A DNA stretch of 64,000 nucleotides from Ruminococcus sp. (GCA_017961625.1 JAGCWY010000093.1:1-64000), one strand, 5' to 3'; positions 38,812 through 48,585 are shown, counted from the stretch's first letter. The notes: generated from the sequence alone by a model not told the origin. Numbers and translations: made by a program.

Positions 38812-39036
38812 TGAATACTTGCGCTCGCAGTGCGATCCTGCAATAGCGTTAACTGTAATTTATAGGCTTTTATGACGAAAACGTCATTAAGATATTTGCC
38901 GCAGACGATTTGCGGTCTTAATGCTTCGGAACCACCATATCCACAAGATCACATAATTTTATACAGGTTCGGCTCGGAAAAGAGCTTGTACGTTTGCCTG
39001 TTTTCTATGTGGTCAGCCTTTTTATCGCTTTTTATA
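38812..39036 (+). ncRNA. Candidate structured RNA or long leader of RNase J
   Basis: Downstream of a perfect promoter, about 220 noncoding bases hold several complementary pairs: ATGACG/CGTCAT (38872-38887), TAAGA...CCGCA/TGCGG...TCTTA (38888-38920), and a nested hairpin GATCACATA/TATGTGGTC with ACAGG/CCTGT and GCTC/GAGC inside (38947-39014). AGGCT (38864) and AGCCT (39015), then AGCG (38845) and CGCT (39026), can close the whole as a multi-branch structure. Two T5 runs follow, resembling termination. I cannot match it to a known class; 6S RNA was considered. It could be a free small RNA or a leader of rnj with attenuation. Confidence 0.55.
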
Positions 39037-39074
39037 ATGTGAATGATGTTTACACTCACAGATCTCATAATCCC

Positions 39075-39124
39075 GAAGCCTTACTTTTTTATATTTTTTT
39101 CAGGCTTCTGCGGCGTTCACGCAG
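39075..39124 (+). promoter_or_regulatory. Two hairpins in the proximal leader of RNase J
   Basis: GAAGCCT/AGGCTTC (39075-39108) and CTGCG/CGCAG (39108-39124) are perfect stems sharing one base, shortly before the GTG start. No U run follows, so they are not terminators. A lone TATAAT at 39033-39038 without a clear -35 could be an extra promoter. Confidence 0.4.
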
Positions 39125-39158
39125 AGGTCTTCCCTATTATTGAAAGCGAGGTCATATA

Positions 39159-41000
39159 GTGAACGAAAAAGAGAAAAACAATAAGCCCAAGCAGAGCGAT
39201 TCTTCTACCCCCAAAAGGACATACAGAAAGCGTACTGCGCCAAAGGATAAGGTAACAAAAGAGAAGAAAACAGCTGTTAAGACCGAGACAGCTCCAGAAA
39301 CCAAAACTAGAAGCCGCACAAGGCAGCCTAAAGAAGTTAAAAAGACACCTGTACGTATAATACCGTTAGGCGGTCTTAACGAGATTGGTAAAAATATGAC
39401 TGTATTCGAGTGTTCAAATGATATGTTCATACTAGATTGCGGTCTCGCTTTCCCTGACGCCGATATGCCTGGCGTAGACATTGTTATCCCTGATTTCACT
39501 TATGTTGAAAGAAATCAGGAAAAGATCAGGGGAATAGTTATTACTCACGGTCATGAGGACCATATCGGCGGTCTTGCCTATCTCCTCAAGAAAATAAACG
39601 TACCTGTATATGCCACAAGGCTTACCATTGGTCTTATCGATGGCAAACTCAAGGAACAGGGCATAAACCAGAAAGTGAACCTAAATATTGTAGAGCCCAA
39701 GAAAACAGTAAAAATGGGCTGTATGGCTGTTGAATTTATCAAAGTAAATCATTCTATCCCCGACTCTGTAGGTATGGCTATCCATACACCTGCCGGCGTT
39801 ATCGTACACACCGGTGACTTCAAAGTTGATTATTCGCCAATTGACGGCAAGATAATAGACCTTGCCAGATTTGGTGAACTAGGAAGCCGCGGCGTTCTTG
39901 CCCTTATGGCTGATTCTACAAATGCCGAAAGGCCAGGATATACACATTCCGAGCGTACAGTCGGTGACTCCTTTGACAAACTTTTCCAAAAAGGTGAGGG
40001 TAAACGTATCATAATCGCCACATTCTCATCGAATATTCACCGTGTCCAGCAGATAGTCAACTGTGCTGTCAGATACAACCGAAAGGTCGCCGTATTCGGC
40101 AGGAGTATGGTTAATGTTATAAATACCGCTATAGAGCTTGGCTATCTTGAAGCTCCAGATGGTATATTCATCGACATAGAGATGATGAACCGTTATGAAA
40201 GCGAGCGCATCGTTCTAATAACTACTGGAAGCCAGGGAGAACCCATGTCTGCTCTTACCCGTATGGCAATGAACGACCATAAAAAAGTAAACATTACTCC
40301 CATGGATTTCATAATTATATCTGCAACGCCTATCCCTGGCAACGAAAAATTCGTTACCCGAGTTGTAAACGAACTTATGAAATCAGGCGCTGAAGTCGTT
40401 TATGAGGCAATGTATGAGGTACACGTTTCAGGTCATGCCTGTCAGGAGGAACTGAAACTCATGCAATCTCTTACGAAACCTAAGTTCTTCATTCCCGTTC
40501 ACGGTGAATACAAACACTTGAAGAAGCATGCAGATCTTGCATTACAGCTCGGTATGCCAAAGGAAAATGTGCTTATAGCTGAGATAGGCAACGTTATCGA
40601 GACCGATGGAAATTCCATGAAGGTCGTTTCACAGGTGCCTGCCGGAAGAGTCCTCGTTGACGGACTAGGCGTAGGCGATGTTGGCTCTATAGTACTCCGC
40701 GACAGAAAACATCTTGCTCAGGACGGTCTTATAATCATTGTCATAGGCATTGAAAGAAGCACAAATGAGATCGTTGCTGGTCCGGATATCATATCAAGAG
40801 GATTCGTCTATGTACGTGAATCTGAAGAACTCATGGTAGAGGCAAAGGGGCTTCTTTCTGATACACTTGCAAATTGCTCTTCCAACGAACTGAGAGAATG
40901 GAATTCCCTCAAGGGAAAACTCCGCGACGCCCTCTCTGATTACATTTACCAAAAAACCAAACGCAGTCCTATGATCCTTCCGATTATAATGGAGACATGA
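39159..41000 (+). CDS. rnj: Ribonuclease J
   Basis: A 613-residue metallo-beta-lactamase/beta-CASP nuclease, the main 5'-3' exonuclease and endonuclease of mRNA decay in firmicutes. The zinc motif HGHEDHIGG (130-138), SIPDSVGMAIHTPAGVIVHTGDFK and the beta-CASP segments follow, with the C-terminal SGHACQEELKLM...PVHGEYKHL. Residues 1-62 are an added Lys/Arg-rich, low-complexity tail absent from Bacillus RNase J1, perhaps for RNA or partner binding. The start is GTG with a weak GAGGT site. The 5' leader is long and structured, which may allow autoregulation. Confidence 0.93.
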   Translation: MNEKEKNNKPKQSDSSTPKRTYRKRTAPKDKVTKEKKTAVKTETAPETKTRSRTRQPKEVKKTPVRIIPLGGLNEIGKNMTVFECSNDMFILDCGLAFPDADMPGVDIVIPDFTYVERNQEKIRGIVITHGHEDHIGGLAYLLKKINVPVYATRLTIGLIDGKLKEQGINQKVNLNIVEPKKTVKMGCMAVEFIKVNHSIPDSVGMAIHTPAGVIVHTGDFKVDYSPIDGKIIDLARFGELGSRGVLALMADSTNAERPGYTHSERTVGDSFDKLFQKGEGKRIIIATFSSNIHRVQQIVNCAVRYNRKVAVFGRSMVNVINTAIELGYLEAPDGIFIDIEMMNRYESERIVLITTGSQGEPMSALTRMAMNDHKKVNITPMDFIIISATPIPGNEKFVTRVVNELMKSGAEVVYEAMYEVHVSGHACQEELKLMQSLTKPKFFIPVHGEYKHLKKHADLALQLGMPKENVLIAEIGNVIETDGNSMKVVSQVPAGRVLVDGLGVGDVGSIVLRDRKHLAQDGLIIIVIGIERSTNEIVAGPDIISRGFVYVRESEELMVEAKGLLSDTLANCSSNELREWNSLKGKLRDALSDYIYQKTKRSPMILPIIMET

Positions 41001-41022
41001 TTTTTCCGAAAGGAGTAAAAAG

Positions 41023-42996
41023 GTGAAAAAGAAATTCCCGGCAGTTATGTTGATACTTCATCTGCTTGCGCTGGGTATGTTGATACCTTCATTTCTGCTG
41101 ATAGACCGCAGCAATACTATCGTAAATGTTCTTATAGGAGCTGCTTTCATACTGATACTGAGTTGTATAGTATATACTATAATATATTCTCAGAACTCTA
41201 TGCGCCGAATTTCAAAGATGAATCAGCATCTTGAAAGCTCTGCTGCCGAATTCATGAATTCCCTGCCTGCTCCTGTTGCGGTTATCGACGATAACCGCCA
41301 GTTCGTCTGGTATAATCAAATATTTGCCGAAAAGATAGGACTCGGACAGGACGTTTACGGACTTGATTTTGAGAGCTTCGTAAAAATAGATATGGATATG
41401 TTATCCAGCAGCGGAAGTGCATTATGTCCAATAAATGACTGTATTTATGACGTTACAGCTGAAAAGTTTGAGAAGAACGATATGGTCTTCCTAGTACTCT
41501 ATTTTCACGATCAGTCGAACTATTACACGATAAAACGTGAAATGAGTGAATCTCACCCGAATGTTCTGGTCATAACTATCGACAACTATGACGAGATAAT
41601 GCAGAACGCAAAGGAGAGCGAAAAGGCACAGACTTCAGTAGAAACAGAAAAACTCATAGAAAACTTCATGAGCAAGACAAATGGCTTTATAAAAAAGACA
41701 TCTCCGAATACTTTTTTTGCTATAATCGAAAACCGTCACCTGAACGAGATAATAAACAGTAAATTCAAGATACTTGAGGCTGCCCGCAGTATTAAGATAG
41801 CTGGAAAGTACCCACTTACCTTCTCAATAGGCGTAGGTCAGGGTGCCGACTCCCTCTCCGAAAGCGAGAATATCGCAAGGCAGTGTCTTGATATGGCTCT
41901 CGGACGAGGCGGCGATCAGGCTGTAGTAAAAACCGACACAGGCTACAGATTCTTCGGAGGAGTTTCCAACGGAGTTGAAAAGCGCTCGCGTTCAAAGACA
42001 CGAATAATCGCAAACGCTTTGCAGGACCTTATTATGAACTGCGAAAGAGTATTTATCACCGGCCACCGCTTCGGCGATCTCGACTCTGTAGGCGCTGCAT
42101 GCGGCATTGCTGGAGCAATAATAAACCTCGAAAAAGAAGCCTTCATCGCTGTTGACCGCACAAAAAACCTTGCGGCAAATCTTATAGACAAAATCGATGA
42201 AGCTACTGACGGAGCACTTTTCATTACTCCTTCTGAGGCTGAAAGCATGATAGCTCCCAATGATATGCTCATAATCGTTGATACCCATAACAAGGACTAT
42301 GTGGAAAGCCATACACTTTATGAAAGAGCTCGTTCGGTAGTCGTTATCGACCACCACAGAAAAACTGTCAACTTCATTGACAATGCGGTGATATTCTATC
42401 ATGAGCCCTACGCTTCCTCTGCGTCTGAAATGGTCACTGAGCTGATACAGTACTTCAATTACCCGGTTGACGGAAAGATTGCAGGCTGCTTTGCCGACGC
42501 CCTTCTTTCAGGTATTATGCTCGATACAAAGAATTTTGTTATGCGTACCGGAGTAAGGACATTTGAAGCTGCCGCTTTCCTGAAAAAGCTCGGTGCTGAT
42601 ACGATAGCTGTAAAACACCTCTTTTCCAATTCTATAGATTCATACAGACGAAAGACCCAGATAGTGGCATCTGCAAAGATACATAACAACTGTGCCATTG
42701 CCGTTGCAGATTTCAACTCTGACGATATAAGGATCGTTGCTCCACAGGCTGCTGACGAGCTCCTCGGCATAACAGATGTTGACGCTTCTTTCGTCATATA
42801 CAAGACCACTAAAACGGTCAATATATCCGCCCGCTCCCTTGGTGGACTGAATGTTCAGGTAATCATGGAGCAGCTCGGCGGAGGCGGTCATCAGACTATG
42901 GCTGCAACACAGCTCGAAAACGTTACATTGGAAGAAGCCGCAAAGGCTTTAATAATCACAATAGACGACTGCAAGAAAAACAACACTGATCTCTAA
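41023..42996 (+). CDS. gdpP: c-di-AMP phosphodiesterase, GdpP-like DHH protein
   Basis: A 657-residue membrane enzyme. Two helices at residues 6-55, a PAS-like domain (80-165), a degenerate GGDEF domain (about 180-305), then the DHH/DHHA1 phosphodiesterase: GHRFGDLDSVGAA (H348, D352, D354), D420 in IIVDTHN, DHH at 443-445 and GGGGHQTMAA near the end. It hydrolyses the second messenger c-di-AMP to pApA in the cytoplasm. The GTG start follows AAAGGAG. gdpP-rplI-dnaB is the classic firmicute order. Confidence 0.93.
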   Translation: MKKKFPAVMLILHLLALGMLIPSFLLIDRSNTIVNVLIGAAFILILSCIVYTIIYSQNSMRRISKMNQHLESSAAEFMNSLPAPVAVIDDNRQFVWYNQIFAEKIGLGQDVYGLDFESFVKIDMDMLSSSGSALCPINDCIYDVTAEKFEKNDMVFLVLYFHDQSNYYTIKREMSESHPNVLVITIDNYDEIMQNAKESEKAQTSVETEKLIENFMSKTNGFIKKTSPNTFFAIIENRHLNEIINSKFKILEAARSIKIAGKYPLTFSIGVGQGADSLSESENIARQCLDMALGRGGDQAVVKTDTGYRFFGGVSNGVEKRSRSKTRIIANALQDLIMNCERVFITGHRFGDLDSVGAACGIAGAIINLEKEAFIAVDRTKNLAANLIDKIDEATDGALFITPSEAESMIAPNDMLIIVDTHNKDYVESHTLYERARSVVVIDHHRKTVNFIDNAVIFYHEPYASSASEMVTELIQYFNYPVDGKIAGCFADALLSGIMLDTKNFVMRTGVRTFEAAAFLKKLGADTIAVKHLFSNSIDSYRRKTQIVASAKIHNNCAIAVADFNSDDIRIVAPQAADELLGITDVDASFVIYKTTKTVNISARSLGGLNVQVIMEQLGGGGHQTMAATQLENVTLEEAAKALIITIDDCKKNNTDL

Positions 42997-43015
42997 GCAA
43001 GAAAGGTTGATTAAT

Positions 43016-43462
43016 ATGAAGGTTATATTTTTACAGGATGTTAAAGGCTCCGGAAAAAAAGGCGAAATAAAGAACGTTGCTGACGGTTACGCACGCAATA
43101 TGCTCCTTCCAAAGGGCTATGCAGTAGAGGCTAATGCTACGAATATAAATAAGCTCGAAGGCGCACAGGCTTCCGCTCAGCATAAAATAGACGTTGACGT
43201 ACAGGCTGCCAAAGAAGCTGCTGAAAAAATAAAGGGTAAGAAGGTAAATATATCAGCAAAAGCTGGCTCAAATGGTAAGTTATTTGGTTCTGTTACCGCT
43301 GCCAATGTTGCTGATTCTCTTGCAGAACAGCTTGGCGTAAAAGTTGACAAGAAGAAGATAGCTCTTAGCTCCGATATCAAGAACTTCGGCTCGTACACAG
43401 CAACTGTAAAGCTCTATAACGGTATTGCCGAAACCATAGATGTTGAAGTCGTTGAAGGCTAA
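43016..43462 (+). CDS. rplI: 50S ribosomal protein L9
   Basis: A 148-residue protein with the L9 start MKVIFLQDVKGSGKKGEIKNVADGYARNMLLPKGYA. The N-terminal rRNA-binding domain is joined by a helix to a C-terminal domain. The start at 43016 is the ATG seven bases after GAAAGG; an in-frame TTG three codons earlier is not used. It lies between gdpP and dnaB and is likely co-transcribed. Confidence 0.97.
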   Translation: MKVIFLQDVKGSGKKGEIKNVADGYARNMLLPKGYAVEANATNINKLEGAQASAQHKIDVDVQAAKEAAEKIKGKKVNISAKAGSNGKLFGSVTAANVADSLAEQLGVKVDKKKIALSSDIKNFGSYTATVKLYNGIAETIDVEVVEG

Positions 43463-43465
43463 CCG

Positions 43466-44830
43466 GTGAATGCTATGGATGAACATGATATCCTGCTCTC
43501 TGCCCGTGAGCTACCTCACAGCATAGAAGCAGAACAGTCTGTCCTTGGGGCGATAATTTCTCAACCTTCAGTTCTTTCCGACGTTATCGAGCTCATAAAG
43601 CCCGAGTATTTCTACAATGAACAACATAAGGCTCTATACTCGATTATGTTACAAATGAACTCAATGAGCCTGCCTGTTGATATAGTTACCGTTCTTAACG
43701 AGGCAGAAAAGCAGCATATATTTGAAAGTCCCGCCGAAGGAAGACGATATCTTGCAGAGATAGGCAATATGCTCCCATCAACTGCAAATATCCAGAGCTA
43801 CTGTAAGATAGTAGCAGACAAGTATTTTCTCAGAAGTCTTAGCTATGTGGCTAAAACGATACTTGACGATGTTCAGTCAGGCGAACAGAACGCACAGCTC
43901 CTACTCGATGCCGCCGAACAGAAAATATATGATATAAGACAAGGCAAGGATGTTCGTGGACTTGTTCCCCTTTCTGAAGCTATAGCTGAGGCTTATGACA
44001 GGCTCGGAAAGATATCAGGTCCCGACAAGGAAAAATACGTAGGTGCAAGGACAGGTTTTACGCTCCTTGACAGCATAACCTCAGGACTTAACAAATCCGA
44101 TCTTATAATAATCGCTGCACGTCCGGGTATGGGAAAAACTTCATTTGCCATGAACATTGCCACAAATGTAGCAAGACGCGCAGAAAAGGAAGTTGTTACT
44201 TTCAATCTTGAAATGTCAAAGGAACAGCTTGCAACAAGAATACTATCTACCGAAGCACTTGTTGAGTCAAATACTCTCAGAAACGGTAGGATCTCCAGCG
44301 ACGACTGGGTAAAGCTAGCCACAAGCGCCGGCTACCTCAGTACTCTGCCTCTTTATATCGATGATACGGCAAGCATGACCGTCCAGCAAATGAAGGCAAA
44401 GCTCCGCAGAACAAAGAATCTCGGACTCGTAATCATAGACTATTTGCAGCTTATGGAATCGACCTCACGCTCTGATAACCGTGTAACAGTTATCAGTGAG
44501 ATAACAAGACAGCTCAAAGTCATGGCCAAGGAGCTGAATGTACCGGTAATACTCCTTTCGCAGCTTTCCCGTGCAGTTGAAAGCCGTACAGACAAGCGCC
44601 CAATGCTCTCAGATCTGCGTGAATCCGGTTCTATAGAACAAGACGCGGATATAGTGCTTTTCCTGTATCGTGAAGCCTACTACAATAAAGAAAGTCAGCG
44701 TCAGAACATTTCCGAATGTATCGTCGCCAAAAACCGTCACGGTGAAACAGGTACTGTCGAGCTTATATGGGACGGACAATTCACAAGATTCTCTAATCCC
44801 GACTATAATGCTCCGCCTGATAATGTTTGA
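43466..44830 (+). CDS. dnaB: Replicative DNA helicase
   Basis: A 454-residue helicase that unwinds DNA at the fork. N-terminal DnaB domain (LPHSIEAEQSVLGAII...), linker, RecA-like ATPase with Walker A ARPGMGKTS (218-226), NLEMSKEQL, and LVIIDYLQLM, then LSQLSRAVESR...LRESGSIEQDAD. Start choice is between GTG at 43466 and ATG at 43475, which has GGTGA five bases before it; I give the longer form. rplI is three bases upstream. Confidence 0.96.
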   Translation: MNAMDEHDILLSARELPHSIEAEQSVLGAIISQPSVLSDVIELIKPEYFYNEQHKALYSIMLQMNSMSLPVDIVTVLNEAEKQHIFESPAEGRRYLAEIGNMLPSTANIQSYCKIVADKYFLRSLSYVAKTILDDVQSGEQNAQLLLDAAEQKIYDIRQGKDVRGLVPLSEAIAEAYDRLGKISGPDKEKYVGARTGFTLLDSITSGLNKSDLIIIAARPGMGKTSFAMNIATNVARRAEKEVVTFNLEMSKEQLATRILSTEALVESNTLRNGRISSDDWVKLATSAGYLSTLPLYIDDTASMTVQQMKAKLRRTKNLGLVIIDYLQLMESTSRSDNRVTVISEITRQLKVMAKELNVPVILLSQLSRAVESRTDKRPMLSDLRESGSIEQDADIVLFLYREAYYNKESQRQNISECIVAKNRHGETGTVELIWDGQFTRFSNPDYNAPPDNV

Positions 44831-44832
44831 TC

Positions 44833-46167
44833 ATGTTAGACAAGATTTACAGTTTTATTCAGAAATATGATATGCTGAAAAGTGGTGATACTGTAGTTTG
44901 TGGTCTTTCAGGGGGCGCAGACAGTGTCGCACTTCTGCTTGCTCTTTTCAGTTTAAAAGACAGATTAGGAATTCAAATTGAGGCGCTGCATGTCAATCAC
45001 TGTCTCAGAGGCGCCGAAAGCGATAGGGACGAACAGTTCTGCCGAGAGCTATGCAAGAGAAAAGCGATAGTATTCAATGCCGTTTCATGCGATGTAAGCG
45101 GATATGCAGAAAAAAACTCCCTTTCTGTCGAAGAGGCTGCAAGAAAGTTGAGATATTCTATTTTTGAGGAATATTCAGCTCATAAAAAAACTGCAACTGC
45201 ACATAATGCAAACGACGCCCTTGAAACGGCTATACTTAATCTCGCGCGAGGAACAGGTATTAAAGGCATCGCAGGCATACCGCCTGTACGAGGCAATATT
45301 ATAAGGCCACTTCTTGGCGTAACAAGAGCTGAAATAGAAATGTTCCTTGCAAAGGAAGGTCAGGACTACGTGACAGACAGCACCAACCTTTCGGATGATT
45401 ACACGCGCAATAAGATACGACATAAGATTGTACCTCTGCTGGGAGAGTTAAATAGCTCGATCATCGAAACATCAATAAATTCTCTGGATACTTTACGCGA
45501 TGAAAATGCTTTCATAGAATCTGTAGCTAATAACGCTTACAGTTCATGTCTAAAAGGTAAAAAGTTGCTCAACCTCGACAAATATGCTCCGGTGATAAGA
45601 AAACGCCTTATCGCAAAGCTCTTATCCGAGAACGGGCTTCCCTATTCCCATAAAAGGCTTGAGGAAGCTGACAGCGTTGCTTTGAACGGCGGGAAGCTCA
45701 ATATTTCCGGTCAGAATTATCTTTGTGGCTCTGACGGTTCAATAGAACTGACAAAAATAGTACCTGAAAATGACAATTTGATATCAAAGCCGCTTGTTAT
45801 AGGCGAAAACCGAATTTACGCCGAATGTACGCTTTTATGCGAAATTATCCAATGTGATGATTTGAAGAAAATTGAAACTGTTAACAAAAATTCCACATTT
45901 TATCTGCTCGATTATGATAAAATAAGAGGAAGAACTGTTGTCAGGAGCAGAAAATTCGGCGACAGGATAAAACTGAGAGGAAGGAATTTCACCTCCTCTG
46001 TAAAAAAAATGATAAATGAAATAATACCGGCTGAAAAACGCCGCACACTTCACTTCATAGAAGACGAGGAGGGTACGGTATTCGCCGAAATGATCGGAAT
46101 AGCCGATCGCACTGCACCTGATGAGAATACTGTACGTTTTCTTAAGGTCTGTATAAAACGCTCATAA
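44833..46167 (+). CDS. tilS: tRNA(Ile)-lysidine synthetase
   Basis: A 444-residue enzyme that changes C34 of tRNA(Ile) to lysidine so that AUA is read. The PP-loop SGGADS (26-31) is present, followed by HVNHCLRGAESDRDEQFC and the AHNANDALET...ARGTGIKGIAGIPP segments. The C-terminal TilS domain is also present. The ATG at 44833 is two bases from the dnaB stop, with a weak ribosome site, so translation is probably coupled. Followed by ftsH, as in many bacteria. Confidence 0.93.
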   Translation: MLDKIYSFIQKYDMLKSGDTVVCGLSGGADSVALLLALFSLKDRLGIQIEALHVNHCLRGAESDRDEQFCRELCKRKAIVFNAVSCDVSGYAEKNSLSVEEAARKLRYSIFEEYSAHKKTATAHNANDALETAILNLARGTGIKGIAGIPPVRGNIIRPLLGVTRAEIEMFLAKEGQDYVTDSTNLSDDYTRNKIRHKIVPLLGELNSSIIETSINSLDTLRDENAFIESVANNAYSSCLKGKKLLNLDKYAPVIRKRLIAKLLSENGLPYSHKRLEEADSVALNGGKLNISGQNYLCGSDGSIELTKIVPENDNLISKPLVIGENRIYAECTLLCEIIQCDDLKKIETVNKNSTFYLLDYDKIRGRTVVRSRKFGDRIKLRGRNFTSSVKKMINEIIPAEKRRTLHFIEDEEGTVFAEMIGIADRTAPDENTVRFLKVCIKRS

Positions 46168-46184
46168 AGAATGGAGAGGATAAT

Positions 46185-48092
46185 TTGACACCCAAAAAAA
46201 GCAAAGGAGTTCTTACCTATCTGCTTATCGTCGGAATAGCTGTTTTCTCGCTCGTATATATCAGCTCAAGACTGAACCAGAACAACGATAAGACGGAATA
46301 TACCGAAATAATCGGCTATTTTGACAATTATAAGGTCTCCTATTACGAACTTGATCTTGGTACGGGAGATCTTACTTATCAGCTCGATAATGAGGACACG
46401 AAAAAGCATTATAACGTCCCGAATGTTAATATTTTTCTGAATGATACAGAAAACTACCGTAAAGAATACAACGAAAGGCATCCCGACGCTCCACTTAAGC
46501 AGGATTATATCAAGATTACTGACAGAACATGGCTTTATTCACTTATACCAGTGATCCTTACAGTTCTTCTTGGTATATCAATACTCTACTTCATAATGAA
46601 GCAGAATGGCGGTGGAAGCAAATACGCAACCTTCGGAAAGGCTAACCTCAAAAACGGTGCAAGTGCCCGTAAGGCTACCTTCAAGGATGTTGCCGGTGCA
46701 GATGAAGAAAAACAGGAGCTTATCGAAATAGTTGATTACCTCAAAAACCCGAGGAAGTATACAGAACTGGGCGCTAAAGTGCCAAAAGGCGTTCTACTTC
46801 TCGGACCTCCTGGTACAGGTAAAACCCTTCTCGCCCGTGCAGTCGCAGGTGAGGCCGGTTGTCCCTTCTTTCCTATTTCCGGTTCGGATTTCGTTGAGAT
46901 GTTCGTTGGAGTAGGTGCTTCCCGAGTACGTGACCTCTTTGAACAGGCTAAAAAGCACTCTCCTGCAATAATCTTTATTGACGAAATTGACGCCGTAGGT
47001 CGACACAGAGGCGCAGGTCTTGGCGGCGGTCATGACGAGCGTGAGCAGACCCTTAACCAGCTCCTTGTTGAAATGGACGGTTTTACAGGCAACGATAGCG
47101 TTATCGTTATTGCTGCTACAAATAGACGTGATATCCTTGATCCAGCACTTCTCAGACCAGGACGTTTCGACAGACAGATAGTTGTTGGCTATCCCGATGT
47201 AAAGGGACGTGAAGAGATACTAAGAGTCCATGCAAAGAACAAGTCTCTCGGTCCTGACGTTGACCTCAAGGTAATTGCTAAAACTACTCAGGGATTTACT
47301 GGAGCTGATCTTGAGAATGTACTCAACGAAGCAGCTCTCCTTGCTGCAAGAAACAACCGACTTGCCGTTACTGAGGCTGATATTGAAGAAGCTACAATGA
47401 AAGTAATTGCTGGTCCTGAAAAGAAATCACGTATAGTGACCGAACACGACAAGCTTGTCACTGCCTATCATGAGGCAGGTCACGCTGTTGCTGCATACAA
47501 CCTCAAAACACAAGATAAAGTACATCAAGTGACTATTATCCAGCGTGGTATGGCTGCAGGTCTCACAGTTACAAGACCCGATAACGATGACAGACACGTT
47601 TCACGCAATCAAATGCGTGAGAGCATAATAATGCTTTTGGGTGGTCGTGTTGCCGAGGAGCTCTTCATCGACGACATATGCACCGGAGCTTCAAACGATA
47701 TCGAACGTGCTACATCTACTGCAAGAAATATGGTAACAAAGTACGGCTTTTCAAAGAAAATCGGCACTGTTGTTTACGGCTCTGACAACGACGAAGTTTT
47801 CCTCGGAAAGGACTACGGTCATACCAGGAACTACAGCGAAGCTGTTGCGGCTCAGATAGACGAGGAAATCCGCTCTATCATCGAAAAGGCTTACAGCGAT
47901 TGTACAGAGCTTCTCAAGGCTAATGAGGAAAAGATGCACTTCCTTGCAAAATATCTCCTCAAGTTTGAGAAAATAGACGGCGACGATTTTGAAAAGCTCA
48001 TGCGCGGCGAAATATCTGAAGATATCCTTACACAAGAAACAGTTGAGGATAAACCTGAAGAACCTTCTGAAGAACAGCCGTCTGAAGAATAA
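46185..48092 (+). CDS. ftsH: ATP-dependent zinc metalloprotease FtsH
   Basis: A 635-residue membrane protease. Two helices (about residues 9-26 and 117-138) flank an external domain of 90 residues; the AAA ATPase has GPPGTGKT (207-214), IIFIDEIDAVG, and the SRH; HEAGH (429-433) binds the catalytic zinc. The C-terminus is acidic (EEPSEEQPSEE). It degrades misfolded membrane proteins and regulators. The start is TTG with GAGAGG in front; no ATG is available near by. Strong terminator downstream. Confidence 0.95.
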   Translation: MTPKKSKGVLTYLLIVGIAVFSLVYISSRLNQNNDKTEYTEIIGYFDNYKVSYYELDLGTGDLTYQLDNEDTKKHYNVPNVNIFLNDTENYRKEYNERHPDAPLKQDYIKITDRTWLYSLIPVILTVLLGISILYFIMKQNGGGSKYATFGKANLKNGASARKATFKDVAGADEEKQELIEIVDYLKNPRKYTELGAKVPKGVLLLGPPGTGKTLLARAVAGEAGCPFFPISGSDFVEMFVGVGASRVRDLFEQAKKHSPAIIFIDEIDAVGRHRGAGLGGGHDEREQTLNQLLVEMDGFTGNDSVIVIAATNRRDILDPALLRPGRFDRQIVVGYPDVKGREEILRVHAKNKSLGPDVDLKVIAKTTQGFTGADLENVLNEAALLAARNNRLAVTEADIEEATMKVIAGPEKKSRIVTEHDKLVTAYHEAGHAVAAYNLKTQDKVHQVTIIQRGMAAGLTVTRPDNDDRHVSRNQMRESIIMLLGGRVAEELFIDDICTGASNDIERATSTARNMVTKYGFSKKIGTVVYGSDNDEVFLGKDYGHTRNYSEAVAAQIDEEIRSIIEKAYSDCTELLKANEEKMHFLAKYLLKFEKIDGDDFEKLMRGEISEDILTQETVEDKPEEPSEEQPSEE

Positions 48093-48097
48093 TACAG

Positions 48098-48127
48098 AAT
48101 CCCGAAGAGCTATCTTCGGGATTTTTA
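48098..48127 (+). terminator. Terminator of ftsH
   Basis: AATCCCGAAGA, loop GCTA, TCTTCGGGATTTTTA: 11-bp stem and T run, separating ftsH from the FHA-FtsW-PBP operon. Confidence 0.85.
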
Positions 48128-48165
48128 TTGCAATATGTTTTCATTTATTCAATGGAGGTGTTTTC

Positions 48166-48585
48166 TTGGATTCTCTCAATCTGATCTTATGCGTTGCTGC
48201 AGCAGCAGCGCTAGATATATGCATACTAGTACTACTGCTGACTGCATACCGCGAAAGAAAATCCACTAAAAAGAACTGGCATGAAGTCTCGCAAGATATG
48301 GAGCTTGCAGAACAAGGAAAAACTTATGAACTAGGCTGTGATGAAGTGCTTATAGGACGCCATGCCTCGGCTGACATACGTCTTCCAGACCTCTCAGTTT
48401 CACGTTATCACGCTATGCTGACTGTATCCGAAGGTAAATGGTCTATAAGAGATATGGGCTCAAAATCAGGCCTCTTTGTTAACGGTGCTATGGTGAGAAC
48501 TGCCGTTCTTAATGAAAATGACGTTATAACCCTTGGCAACCGCCGTCTGATATTCCGTAAAAGGAGGCAAGAACGTGTACGCTAA
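48166..48585 (+). CDS. FHA domain membrane protein
   Basis: A 139-residue protein with one N-terminal helix (about residues 5-27) and a cytoplasmic forkhead-associated domain: IGRHASADIRLPDLSVSRYHA, with G64-R65, S79xxH82, and N106-G107 as phosphothreonine-binding residues. Such domains bind Thr-phosphorylated partners of Ser/Thr kinases. The start is TTG (MDSLNL) with GGAGGTG seven bases upstream; the longer open frame reads through the ftsH terminator. It overlaps the FtsW/RodA gene by 11 bases and may regulate this wall-synthesis module. Confidence 0.82.
   Translation: MDSLNLILCVAAAAALDICILVLLLTAYRERKSTKKNWHEVSQDMELAEQGKTYELGCDEVLIGRHASADIRLPDLSVSRYHAMLTVSEGKWSIRDMGSKSGLFVNGAMVRTAVLNENDVITLGNRRLIFRKRRQERVR

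Noticed and set aside
38812..39036. Assignment as 6S RNA, tmRNA or SRP RNA
   Set aside because: No tmRNA ends or tag frame and no SRP GGAAG loop are present. A 6S-like long hairpin with a central bubble could not be shown, since the pairs form several branches.
47989..48165. N-terminal extension of the FHA protein
   Set aside because: The open frame reads through the ftsH end and its terminator; a TTG with a perfect ribosome site lies at 48166.
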